This document shows positions 44,970 to 55,209 of a stretch of 64,000 nucleotides of DNA, piece after piece. The notes under the pieces were generated by a model, which saw nothing but the letters and a program-made list of their open reading frames with translations, made no database searches and was not told where the DNA came from. Origin of the DNA: Leucosporidium creatinivorum (taxonomy: Eukaryota; Basidiomycota; Microbotryomycetes; Leucosporidiales; Leucosporidiaceae); the NCBI GenBank assembly GCA_001600635.1, contig BCKL01000003.1, positions 881,923 to 945,922 on the forward strand, read 5' to 3'. The position numbers and the translations under genes are program-made. Position 1 is the first letter of the stretch, and each line of letters starts with the position of its first letter.

Positions 44970-46617
44970 ATGGACGACCTTCACTGCAACTCGCTCAAGT
45001 GCAGGAAAGCGCTGGGTCTCGAGGTGTGTGGTCTCTCCAGCTGTGCACAGGATGCTCGAGATCGATGACGGGGTGGAGAGCTGTACAGGAGTAGGAGGAA
45101 CTCGAGCTGACTCGCTTGCTCTCGCTTCGCTCTCTTCCCCTCGCTCGATTAGGGCTAGTAAGCTACCCTTCGCTCGGCCTTCCGTCACAAGCGAGTCTCA
45201 CTGACGACTCATCTGCTCTACAGCGCCGTCGTCACCACCTGGTGAGCCCTTCGCTCGCTTCAGTGCTCAATCACCTCTCGAGCTGACTCCCGCTGCCTTG
45301 CTCAGCTCGCACATCTTCTGCGTCGACTGCGCAAACGCCCTCTTCTCCTTCCCTCAGATCTGTCCTGCTTGTGAGACCACTCTACCCGACCCGTAGGTCT
45401 CGTTCGACGGCGAGGAGGGAGGGGCGGAGGCTCGGTGCTTGCGGATGGGAGGGGGTTAGAGGAAGTGAGCTGACCGCTCTCGGTGCTGGCAGAGATGACA
45501 TCGTGCAGACTTTCCTCAACCCTGGAGATGCGTACAAGACCTCCGTGCTGTCGGGATTGGCGCCGAGCTTGATTCTCGACATCGCTTCGAGGGCCATGGT
45601 GCGTTCGCTCGTCGACAAAGTCGGAGTGAGCTGACGCCTCCATCAACGCTACAGAACTTCTGGTCGTATCAGGTAGGGTCGAAGTCGGCGAGCTGGCTAC
45701 GGAGATTGAGCTGACTCGCCAACGCCGAGAAGGTTCAGCAGGAGAGCGCTTTTCAGGCTCTCATGACTAAGGACAGGCAGGAGGTGAGCTTTGGGTCACT
45801 TTGGTAGCTCAGACACACGCTGACCTATCCGATGTACAGCGAGTCGCCGTCTTGGAAGCGCAGTGCTCGACGATTCGCCGTGAGGCAACCTCCGAGATCA
45901 CCTTGCTCAAGGAGAGAGTCGCCAGTGAGTCCTGGCATCTCCTCTTCTCGCGGTGGTGAGAGACTCTTGGCTAAGCATTCACACTACAGATGCCGAACGA
46001 GACCTCGCTCTCGGGCGCAGGAAGGTCCGCGACTTGCAGGAGACTCACAAGGCGAATGCGAAAGCCTACAACAAGCTCAAGGTCGGCCGATTCGAGGTCC
46101 CGGCTGTGCAGATTCAGTCGCTGACCTCTTTCCCACAGGCTCAGTACGACAAAGCGAAGCAACGAGCTCTCCTCAACCCCGGCGACTCGACAGGCTTCGC
46201 CTCCGCCGCTGCCAACGCTGCTGCCGCCTCCGCTCCTCGTCAGCCGTTCGGCGCTGGACCTCCTCAAGGCACTCCCCTTCGCTCTGGTAGCACAGCCAGC
46301 TTCGCAGCTCCTAATCGCGTCAACCTCGGCTGGGGAGCTCACCTCCAAGGCGGTCAAAACGGCAGCGCCGGCGTGCCCCTCGATCACAACCCAGGGAACT
46401 CGGGACAGAGGCCTCGTCGCTCGTTGCATGAGCAGCAGAATCAGAAAAGTGGAGGAGGAGGGGTGACGGGAGCGGGATTTGGAGGAGGAGCGGGAATGTT
46501 CGCTGGCGCCGGCGCGGGAGGAGGGAGGGGGATTGCGCCGATGCCTCATCAGAGGTCGGGAGGGTCGAACGCTTCGGGTAGCTCGGGAGGTGGGAGTGGT
46601 GGTGGAGGAATGGGCGG

Positions 46618-46652
<35 letters not shown>

Positions 46653-46796
46653 TGCCCGAATACCTCGGCCAACAAGCGGGAAGCGCCAAGCGAGGTGAGT
46701 ATCGAACGCCTCGGTCCCCTCGCATAGAGCTGAAAGCCTCTCTATCACTTCTTAGGTGGAGGAGGCTTCCGTCCCGCTGCTTTCGGCGCAGGCTAG
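44970..46796 (+). CDS. RING-type SUMO/ubiquitin ligase HEI10 / CCNB1IP1 homologue
   Basis: Starts MDDLHCNSLKCRKALGLE, the hallmark N-terminus. The RING is completed by AVVTTCSHIFCVDCANALFS and FPQICPACETTLPDP. Then DDIVQTFLNPGDAYKTSVLS and GLAPSLILDIASRAMNFWSY, both highly conserved in HEI10, and a coiled coil (QESAFQALMTKDRQE, ALGRRKVRDLQETHKANAKA). Ten or so very small exons. The tail is Gly-rich with an 11-residue poly-Gln (46619-46651) and ends in a tiny exon GGGGFRPAAFGAG. HEI10 marks and promotes meiotic crossovers in plants, animals and Sordaria, so the organism probably has a meiotic cycle. The first exon must splice at GAGGT|GTGTGG rather than two bases earlier to keep the RING in frame. 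Confidence 0.88.
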
Positions 46797-47139
46797 CTCT
46801 CGGGACGCTCTCTCGATCCCTCCACTTCCCTCCCTTTCCTTTCCCCCCCGCGCCGAGTTCTTCCCTTTCTGCGCCGAAGTCAACTCGGTCGCCTGTTCTT
46901 GGCCTTGCTGTCGACTTTGCTATTTGCCATGTATTTTCGCTTGCTCTACGAAGCTGCAGAGAAGTGGCCATCGTCGAGGGCGAGAACTTGAGAGCCGACT
47001 GCGAGATGAGCGGAGGCGATCAAGCTCGGTCGGACTCGGAGGCAGCGAAGCGGTTAAAGCAGGCCAAATCACTCTCGGACGAGACCAGCTACCGCGAGCC
47101 CGACTGTTGACGAGCGTAAGAGTCGAACAGTCGGTCAAG
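46797..47139. other. Intergenic between HEI10 and the right duplicated arm
   Basis: Unique sequence, not shared with the left arm. It contains the HEI10 3' region; no gene seen. Confidence 0.4.
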
Positions 47140-47403
47140 GGCGGCAGGTCGCGGCCGACTTGAGCGCTTCGCCAGACGCTGGCTGCTCGCTTCCTTCCAC
47201 CAACTCCTCGTCTCGTCTCGTCGACTCGGCTCACGTACAGTAGTCAACCGACATATCGACCGCCATTGCTGGCGCTCTGCCACAGACTACCTCGGCTGTT
47301 TCTCCCTCCTTCTTTCGTTTCTCGCGCTGTCAACTCGAGGCGACTCGGACTGCGCGTTCGACCGAGATCTGCCAGCGAAGGGAGCGGCGGGCAGCAGGCA
47401 GCT

Positions 47404-48103
47404 ATGTCAGAGGTGAGCTTACACAGTATACTTGGAGATCACAGAGGGCACAGGCAACTGTTCAGGCAGCGACGGAAAGTGGAACGAGCGGTTGGCGATC
47501 CTTGCTGAGGGATCGGCCGGCTGTATGTAGCGGTTCAAGGACGAGGTGGAGGAGCCGGGAAAGCCGAGGGGGACAGCTCGGTAACCGATCGCCGCTGTGG
47601 AGAGCCGAGCAGGCCTGAACTGGCAGCAGCTCGGGCGAAGGAGCTGAGGGCGAACCGTCGGCGTCGTTTGTCGGCGTGGGCGAGGGCTGTTGCATGGGAC
47701 GGGAGTGAGCGTTGAGGAGCAGGGCTGCGGGCAATCCAATCTGACACGACGATTGAACCCGAGCTGACCCTTCTCGGTTTGACCTCGTACAGGACCGGCC
47801 GCCTCGCTTCTCAGCGACCAGCGCTCCTTCAGCGCTACCTCTCCCGAACCTCAGCAGAGTCGCCACGCCGAGCAGCAATCCTTCAGACTCGAACACTCGG
47901 CGTATGAACCACCTCGCTGCAGCTCCCTCGGCGCAGAGGAAGCGGAAGCTCTGCGCGCGTCTCAATCTAGCGAGCTAGGAGATCGCCGCTCGAAGCTCTG
48001 CGTGCCCTCGAATCAACTCGACGAGCTGCACCTCATGTCGCTCGGGTTCATCCGATCCCTGTCTCCCCTTCCTTGGTCCCCCGAGGTTCCTGATGACCGC
48101 TAG
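47404..48103 (+). pseudogene. Orphan gene, right-arm copy with broken frame
   Basis: Counterpart of the 192-codon orphan gene at 10272-10970. The M-S-E exon at 47404-47412 and its GTGAGC donor are kept, and exon 2 begins AATESGTSGWRSLL. One extra base in the GGTGGAGG(A)GCCGGG stretch near 47553 shifts the frame, giving a stop within 25 codons. At the start of exon 3 two bases are missing relative to the left copy. The remaining exon-3 frame SATSPEPQQSRHAEQQS to VPDDR is open and ends with TAG at 48101. Which copy is ancestral is not known. Confidence 0.45.
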
Positions 48104-49120
48104 GAGTGTAGCAGCCGAGCGCCCCTGCCGAACTCTTCGTCGTCACGTCCCTGCCATCTTCTGCAGCTCACCACGTCCTCGCTGACGTCAAGGCAAGTCA
48201 CTCTCGTGTCCACCCAGCCGCCGGTGCTTTGTACTGACCGGCTCTTCCCTCCACAGCTCCATCTCGGCGGGCAAACCCTCAGGCTGCGAAGGCGTCTGGA
48301 CGAACCCCTCCTGAGGAGCAGCAGGATTGCGACCATCCGACCAAGGCCGAAGGAGCACGAGCAGGCGGAAGGTGAGTCGAATGAAGTTGTTGGCGAGCAG
48401 GAAAAGGTAGGAAGGGAAGAGATGGAGCAGTCGATGGGCGGCCTTAGACGGGGGCCTCGTTCTGCTCGGGGTTGACCGAGATGAGCTCCAGAATCGCAGA
48501 TGGAGCACTGGCCAAGCGAGCGCAGAAGCGTGGCCGAGTGGATGGTGGTTTGGTCGGGGGAGGAGCCGGCACGGGATGGGCGAACGGTCGTCGGCGAAGG
48601 AGCGCGAGTTGCGGCGACTCATCTCTGGGTCGAGAGTCAGCTCGGCTGAGGGATGCAGGGTGGTCGGTGCAGCAGGTCTGGGGAGATCAATGACCGAAAT
48701 GAGGGTCGGCTCGGCGCTGGATGAAGGAGGAGCAGCAACCCGGCATGAGCTCGGCGCAGGGCTGACCGCGACGCTGCACCCTTCGCTCGCAGGTCCCTCC
48801 TGCTCTACAGGCTACCGTACTACAGCACCAATCTGCTCGACTGACCGGCGGCCTCTTCCCGCGCTTCCTCAGCTCGCTCAGCTGTCCAGAAGCCGAGCCG
48901 CCCATCGCCGACCTAGCTCACTGCATCCTCCGCCACTCCTGCTCGGCTGCAGCCCACTTCTCCAGCATCGCTCTCGGCTCTCCAACACCTCATCAGGGGG
49001 TAGCTTCGGCACAGCACTGTTCAGCGTTCGTCGGCTCCCACCGCTCTCACGTCGACGGCGGTCGAGCTCGAACGGAGGAGACAAGCGGCGACGGCTCGCG
49101 AAGGAGTCTCATCGCTGAGC
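48104..49120 (+). pseudogene. Exon fragments of an uncharacterised spliced gene (right arm)
   Basis: Matches the fragments at 9567-10250. PAELFVVTSLPSSAAHHVLA is followed by the intron at 48193-48256 with an AG|GCAAGT (GC) donor and CCACAG acceptor, then LHLGGQTLRLRRRLDEPL to EHEQAE at a GTGAGT donor. The next piece, EWMVVWSGEEPARDGRTVVG, is in frame with that donor here but not in the left copy. A TAG lies upstream of PAELFVV where the left copy has CAG. A longer open frame (48576-49118) in a different register is probably chance. No family is recognised. Confidence 0.4.
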
Positions 49121-49991
49121 TGATGTAAGGGAAAAGGGGCGATGTCGTTTCCGCTGTAGGACAACCAGTCTGCAGGTCAACATGTGAGCTCTCTTTTCGG
49201 ATCCGCTCGATTCGAGGTCCGTAACTCACTGCAGATCTCAAACCCTCCAGAGCCGGCGGACGGTTCTCGCGCTGCTTCTCCTCTCCACTTCGCTTCGACA
49301 ACATCGCCATCCACCAAAGCGCTACAGAAGGGTCGGCAGTCGATACGAGCGACCTCTTGGACTCACCTACAGCTTCCCGCCAATCCAGCCTCAACGTGTA
49401 GAAGGGGGATATCTTCTTGAAGGACTGGTCGCTTCTGCTCGCTATTGGCAGCGCGCGATTGGTCAAGGAGGGGCTCAGTGGAAGAGCTACATCGGGAGTA
49501 CACCTGGATGGTGCAGCGAGGCGTCAGGGTCGAGGACGGCTTCGGCGAGTGCTCGTCGAACGTCTTGGTGCGTCCCCTTCGTCGCCTGCTGTAGCTGCAG
49601 GGCTGGTCGAGCGGACGAAAGAGGATACAAGACCATACCTGACGATCCCTTCACGTGCAGAGCATTTTCGGGAATCAGCGAGAGTCCCTCACCCCGCCTT
49701 ATTGCTCATCTCCCGCCGTCGCTCCCTGCCTTCCACCCTCTGCTGGAGCAAGAGCCGTCTGTGGTACATCAGGTGCGCTCCATGAACTCGATTGAACCCT
49801 CATGAAGAGCCCCGCTGACCTTCCCGCTGTTGCTCCTACAGCTCAAGCCCTCGACCCGAATCGCTCGAGCTCTCACCGCCGTGAGTCTCTNTCTTCCGAG
49901 TCTCAGTCTCGAAGCTAGAGCACAGAAGCTGATCGATCTCCATACAGCCTGCTCCGGACTCGACCGCCCCATCGCACCNCCCCCGAGCCTC
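49121..49991. other. Diverged spacer upstream of right F-box copy
   Basis: Counterpart of 8391-9566 but only patchily similar. Several branch-site plus CAG strings (for example CTGACC..CTACAG before 49841 followed by a GTGAGTCT donor at 49881) suggest noncoding leader exons for the F-box gene. Two Ns occur at 49891 and 49979. Confidence 0.4.
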
Positions 49992-51296
49992 ATGCGCCCT
50001 CCGCCGACAAACGCTCTCGCCTCNNAACTCCCCTTCGACGTCCTCTACCAGATCTTCCTCTCTGTGCAAGCGCTAGCGCTCGAAGCACGCGGAGAGTACT
50101 GCCATGGAGGCCAGCTCGTCGGCTGGGATTCCAACGAGGCGGTGGCGCCCTTCGCACTCGTGTGTCGCGGTTGGGCGGAGGCCGCCGTCGCCGTGCTGTA
50201 CCGGTCGGTCTCGCTATGCGGTGGAGCGGCAGCTAGGAGATTTACTGCGACAGTGAGGGCGCGACCCGCTTTAGCCGAGATGGTGCACTGGCTGGCGATT
50301 GGGCTGGGAGAGGAGGAGGAAGAAGGCGACGAGGAGCTCGACACCATGAGGACCGAGGACGACGACGAAGGATGGGCAGCGGCGTCGCAGTCGTTGCTGA
50401 AAGCGTTGCTAGCACTNCCNAGTGTGGACCACCTCCTCCTTCGCCCTCTCGACAGCTCCGCCCGACCCGACCTACTCGCCTTCCTCGCTCGCCCAAGACG
50501 CCTCAAATCGCTCGTCCTGCTCGCCCGAGAAGCCATCTCGAGTCCACCGTGGGCAGGTCTCATCAAGCCAGAAGATGGGCCTTTCCTCCTNCCAGGCTTG
50601 GAGCGGCTCCTCGTCGACGTCTGGGACACGGCCGTGACCGACTTGATTCCTCCCGACGCTCCTTCTCCTTCCCTCCCCTCACTCGACCTCACATGCTTCT
50701 GCCACTCGAGCAACTACCCAGCATCTCTCGTCTACCCTCTTCTCCCGGCCTCGCCCAAACTGGAGACGCTCTACTTCTACTTTGAGCACCTCCGACCAGC
50801 ACGCTACTCAGCCGACGCCCTCCTCACCGTGCCCAAGCTCCGCCATCTCCACTTCCTCGGCAACCCATCCTTCGAAGAGCTCGAGGACGACTACGAAGCC
50901 TACACCGCCGCCAACCTCGTCCCTGCACTCGACCTGGCCCTCCCCTTCCTCGTCAATCTCGAAAGCCTCACCGTCTCGGCGACCGACATTTCCTCCTCCT
51001 TCCTCGCCCTTCTACCGCCGAGGCTACGGCACATCAAGATCCGAGCGTACAGCTCTTACGGACTCGAGCATCCGAGGAGGGTACTCGGGATGCTGCAGAA
51101 CCCTGCGATCAATCTGAAGAGCTTGAGGGAGTTCGAGGTGCAGGATACGAGCGAGCGGTGGCCTGTAGAGCTGCGATCGGAGATTGAGGAGGCGTGTGAG
51201 CAGAGGGGCGTGCGATTCTCGTTCATAGTGGATGATGCTGGGGAGGAGGATGACGACATGGGCTGGGGAGGGTCGGCCTTAGTCGGGCGACGATGA
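49992..51296 (+). CDS. F-box-like protein, intact right duplicate
   Basis: A single exon from MRPPPTNALA. F-box-like segment LPFDVLYQIFLSVQALALEA, then GEYCHGGQLVGWDSNEAVAP and FALVCRGWAEAAVAVLYRSV, followed by Leu-rich repeat-like stretches (SVDHLLLRPLDSSARPDLLA, LKSLVLLAREAISSPPWAGL, SLPSLDLTCFCHSSNYPASL, PKLETLYFYFEHLRPARYSA, NLESLTVSATDISSSFLALL) and an acidic C-terminus DDAGEEDDDMGWGG. About 434 codons. Five Ns lie inside (50024, 50025, 50417, 50420, 50591) but all leave the frame open. The likely role is SCF substrate receptor. The left paralogue (7133-8390) is broken. Confidence 0.75.
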   Translation: MRPPPTNALAXXLPFDVLYQIFLSVQALALEARGEYCHGGQLVGWDSNEAVAPFALVCRGWAEAAVAVLYRSVSLCGGAAARRFTATVRARPALAEMVHWLAIGLGEEEEEGDEELDTMRTEDDDEGWAAASQSLLKALLAXXSVDHLLLRPLDSSARPDLLAFLARPRRLKSLVLLAREAISSPPWAGLIKPEDGPFLXPGLERLLVDVWDTAVTDLIPPDAPSPSLPSLDLTCFCHSSNYPASLVYPLLPASPKLETLYFYFEHLRPARYSADALLTVPKLRHLHFLGNPSFEELEDDYEAYTAANLVPALDLALPFLVNLESLTVSATDISSSFLALLPPRLRHIKIRAYSSYGLEHPRRVLGMLQNPAINLKSLREFEVQDTSERWPVELRSEIEEACEQRGVRFSFIVDDAGEEDDDMGWGGSALVGRR

Positions 51297-51987
51297 AGGG
51301 GAGAGGACATAGAAGCCGAGCTTAGACGAGCTATCATTATAGATGAGAACATGTTGTCAAAGTATCTCCTTCTTCTTATGGTCGCTCTTCGTCGACGAAG
51401 TACGAGAGCCGCACTCGAATGAACGCCGAGCCCTAGGGGGAGTGGTCTCCTGACGTGTGGGGCGTCCATGTCAGGGAACATGATCTTCCAAGACTTCATC
51501 AAGCTATCGCTACCTTCCACTGAGTCCTGCAAGCCCTTATGGAAGGCCTGCAAAGCCTGCGGGGGATCTTGCCTCGTCGAGATGAGCCTGAACGGCCAAA
51601 CGGCTCCTCTTCATCTCAGGAAACACTGTCGAGCTTCGGGCGGGACGACTTGCCCGCGCGAGCTGCTTAGCGTCGCCCGAGATAGCGCTCGAGTATCGCC
51701 GACGTAGACGAAGCAGCAAGAAAGTCGACCGACGCTCCTTGCCATCGCCGAAGCTGCTCACGAAAGCATCTCTCGACTCGCGCAGACAGGAGTGAAAACT
51801 AGAACACAGGAATTGGTTTGCGAAAGCTACACGAGGAGAAGCTCGGAGAAACGATAGAGTGGGAGAAGAGATCGTATAGTAGGGGAGGGAGCGAGTCGAG
51901 GCTGAAGCTCGAAGAAGGGGAAAGGGAAGGAGGGAGAGCTACTGCACGTCCGATCGAGGTTCCACATATTACATGGCGAAAGAAGAG
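51297..51987. other. Spacer between right duplicated arm and MEX67
   Basis: Apart from the possible BED-finger fragment, no feature is seen. The last 200 bases hold the 3' region of MEX67 and are purine-rich on the plus strand. Confidence 0.4.
51468..51707 (+). mobile_element. BED-type zinc-finger fragment, possible hAT-transposase remnant
   Basis: The 79-codon frame reads MIFQDFIKLSLPSTESCKPL, then WKACKACGG, then SLNGQTAPLHLRKHC. This has the BED-finger layout: an aromatic/hydrophobic N-terminal helix, Cys-x-x-Cys, a ~19-residue loop with the NGQT motif, and His-x-x-x-His/Cys. In basidiomycetes such fingers commonly form the N-terminus of hAT-family DNA transposases. No catalytic (DDE or dimerisation) part follows, and no terminal repeats were found. 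It is a fragment if real. A host BED protein exon is an alternative. Confidence 0.35.
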
Positions 51988-54613
51988 CTAAGCGGTTGGC
52001 CTAAAAGCCTCTGGAGGGATGGCGCCGTTGGCTTGCAGCGCTTGGAAGTTGGTGAAGGCCGTCGCGGCGTCCCAGCCGTTCTGGACGAGGCAGAGGTGCG
52101 CGAAGGTGTAGGTGAGGTTGGTGGCGTCCATCATCTGCAGCACGATGTTTTGCTGCTCGTCCGTCTGCGAGTAGTAGCAGGGTCAGTCATGGCCGTCGCA
52201 AGGGAGAGCGAGAGGAGACGAACCAGGCCTTCGGCGCGCTCTTGACCTGGGACGACGGGAGCTGTAGGTACGGCTCCGGGGACGGCAGGCTGGGCGGCGG
52301 CGTCGGGTGCAGTGGGTGGTGGTGGTGGTGCCCAGGCCTTGGGGTCTGAGTAGCCGCGAATGACAAAGACGTCCGAGAGGATGATGCAGGGCCAGCCGGC
52401 GAGTTGGGCGCTGTGGGTCGATTGAGGTCAGCTTGCAGCCACAGCACAGTAAAAGAGAGAACGTACGCAGAGCCTGGCGGTGCGGGCGCGAGGATGAAGG
52501 TCCTGTCGAACGAGCGAACACCCTTGCTTGGGACTGCAGGGAGAGGTCAGCATACAAACCTGGGATCTATGCGAGGACAGAAACTCACACTCAGTGAACT
52601 CCCCATGTACGACGGCGTAGATGACGGTCTCTCCAGGCGTGTCGGGAGCTGTTGGCGCGAGCAGGCCCGGCATGGTGAAGGTGTCGAAGACGAACTTGGT
52701 CGCCTCATCGAGCGGGTGCTTGGTCTTGGGAAGCGACATGATGGAGCTGACAACGGCGGAGGGAGTCGTCTTGAGGGTATTGATGCGTTTCGCTGTAGAT
52801 GGGCGCGAGGGTCAGCGCCGAGTCGGGGAAGCAGCGCCGAATGAGAGCTCACCGGGGTACTTGACGCGAGTCAGATTCCGACTGCCTTCTGGTCCGAGGT
52901 AGGGCTTCCAATCGAGCTTGTGCTGATTTGGGAAGCGCTTGTCGCCGTTGCCTCCGATCTTCTTCGCCTTTGAGCGGACGGGGTGCGCCGTATCGGTCGA
53001 GAAGGAGAAGGTGCAGACGGGGGCGTAGGCGGGGAGGAGTGCTGGCCGTTCGTCGTCGAAGGCAGGGAAGAATCTATGGGAGAGTAGAGAGTTCAGCGAC
53101 GGCTCGCTGCGAGGCGAGGTGAAGGGGCAGACTTGGTGAGGAAGCCGCCGACGAAGTCTCGTGTTGGTTCAGACTCGAAGAAGCCGCCAGTGACGGGGAC
53201 GGGGAAGACGATGGGATCGCGTTGCTTCTTCTTGGCCGTGGCGCTCTTGATGCTTGGTGAGAGTCCGGGCGTGAGCTTCGCCGACTGCTCGGCGGCCTTG
53301 AAGGCGATGTTGGGGTCGATGGGTTGCTGATCCAGGGTGGTGAGGGTAGCGAAGCGGCGGGCCATTTGACTTGAAGGCGAGGAGAGTCGACTCGATGTCA
53401 GGTCGGCGTTGTTAGAGACGATAGGGCTCCCGCTACTCACACTTGGTACTCCAGCGCACGATCTCCCGTCTCCACCATAGGGTTCCCAGTCATGACCAGT
53501 TCCTTCAGGTTGCTCCATCCCTTGGCGTTACCGTCGGCACGCTTCTTGCCGATGAGTGGGCTGAAGGGGTCGAGGTCGCGGAATTGGGAGAGCGAGTTGT
53601 TGGCGAACGAGACGTTCTCGATTTTAGGCATGTTGGTGGTCATGTGAAAGGGGGAGAGAGGGAGAAGGGAAGTGAGGTGGTTGTTGGCGAGGGAGAGAGT
53701 GACGAGCTGCGTGAGGAAGCGAGGTGAGCGAGTGGTCGATTCGGCGATGTCGATTCGGCGACGTACGTCGGGGAAGAGCTGGGCGGCAAGCTTCCATACA
53801 GCTCCCGCCATATTACTCGGTGCTCCCTTGACTCCAGGCGCGAGAAGTCCCGCCTGTGTGAGTACAGGGTCCTCGGCCATGTTCTCCATGTTGAGCATGC
53901 GAGCTTCGGCAGTGTAGCGGGAGAGGAGGAAGAGCTTGAGCGTGTCGATAGTGGAGCCGGACACGGGAGTAGCTTTCCCTGGTGCTGGTGTTGACTGTGA
54001 TCGCCCTCCCTCGCGAATGACTGCAGGGGAGTTGCGACTGGTCCCCGTTCCGCGAGCGCGAGAGTTGGGATGCGGCTGTGGGATAGGCAGCAGGGTGAGC
54101 GATGGCTCTGTGAAGTTACAGCGCTGTTTATGCTCCTCCTGCGGCTCCTCGACTGCACTCGAGTACAGCAGCAATCCGCCGTTCGGCAGCAGGTGCGTCT
54201 CGTAGCTCGTCTGGAGTGTGTTCTAAGTCTCGCTCGGAGCGCGCATCGAGTAGCGATACACGCCAACACTCCTACTCTACCCTCGCGGGTCGACTACACG
54301 CTCCTGCAATGCAATGCGAAGCGCTGGAAGGAGAGAAAAGCAGCCTTACCCTCTCGCCCATAGGACCAGCCCGAGCGCCCGTTCGACCACGACGACGAGC
54401 TCCTCCGTCTCCTACATCTGACATTCCAACGTCCTCGCCTTCGCTGGCCGTCGCGCCTCCTCCAGCTCGTCCTCCTCGCCCACGCCCTCTTCCTCTTCCT
54501 CGACCGCGCGAACCTTCGCCGTTCGGGTGGTTGCTGCCCGAGCCGCCAGCCTGGGAGACTGGCTTGGGAAGCGCTGCATTGAAGAGCGCTGCTGCTGCTG
54601 CTGGAGTCGCCAT
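51988..54613 (-). CDS. MEX67: mRNA export factor Mex67 (TAP/NXF family)
   Basis: Begins MATPAAAAALFNAALPKPV with an Arg/Gly-rich stretch (about 54470-54500) typical of RNA-binding leaders. LRR part: LVTLSLANNHLTSLLPLSPF, PKIENVSFANNSLSQFRDLD, GWSNLKELVMTGNPMVE. NTF2-like part: KFVFDTFTMPGL, TVIYAVVHGEFTE, VRSFDRTFILAPAPPGSA and CIILSDVFVIRGYSD. The C-terminal UBA-like TAP-C domain is TDEQQNIVLQMMDATNLTYT, FAHLCLVQNGWDAATAFTNF and QALQANGAIPPEAF, which contacts FG nucleoporins. Domain order RNA binding-LRR-NTF2L-UBA is diagnostic. With Mtr2 it carries mRNPs through nuclear pores. About ten exons; stop TAG at 51988. Confidence 0.93.
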
Positions 54614-55209
54614 GGCGAGGATCGGATACGGGCGGAAGCGAGCGAGTGATGAGAGAGCTTTGGCGAGGAGCGGGGGAGACGCCGGAGATGTACGAGGTTA
54701 GAAGGTGTGTAGCTCTGTAGCTGAGTTGTAGCCTTTGGGTGTACGGTCGAGTTGAAGGGACTAGGTGAGATTTGGTAGAAGGCAAGCTCGAACTCAGCGC
54801 TCAGCTTCGCCGCTCTGACTTGGACGACTTCGAACTTGCGCCAGCCTCAACAGAACTTCGAGTCACCTGCAGCAATGGCGGAACGAGGTGTACAGACCAT
54901 CACCCTTCACCTGCTCGTCAACAAACTGTACACTGTATGTCGTCAGCTGCTCCTCTTCCCCTCACCTCCCTTTCAGCTTCCGGCGAGCTCGGGAAAGAGC
55001 TGTGGAACGTAGAACAAGCAAGAGCATGGAGGGAGACCCATAAAGCGGTGCAAGGTGCTCGGCGCGTGATGCTTATCGCCTTTCTTCTGCTCGCTCATCC
55101 AATGAGCTGAGCCCTTTGTCTGCTCCGAGCCGGCTCGACGTCTCCTACTCGTCTTCTGTTCCCATCTCGCTGCTCTCTTCTCTGCTTTATCAATCACACC
55201 CTCCCGCCG
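54614..55209. promoter_or_regulatory. Divergent promoter region, MEX67 / arrestin-like gene
   Basis: About 600 bases between divergent starts; no supportable frame. Tracts of pyrimidines lie just upstream of 55210. Confidence 0.35.

Larger units (their letters stand above)
47140..51296. repeat. Right arm of the ~4.1 kb inverted segmental duplication
   Basis: Reverse-complement match of 7133-11232. The left boundary, near 47140, starts within a shared string around GGCAGGTCGCGGCCGACTTG just downstream of HEI10. A block at 47975-48065 is identical to 10310-10400 over 91 bases. Similarity drops between about 49150 and 49990. All but one of the ambiguous bases (N) in the window lie at the far end of this arm, suggesting trouble resolving copies during assembly. 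Confidence 0.85.

Noticed and set aside
48576-49118. 180-codon plus-strand open frame in the right arm
   Set aside because: It runs in a register different from the pieces conserved with the left arm and reads through a clear CTCGCAG acceptor; likely chance.
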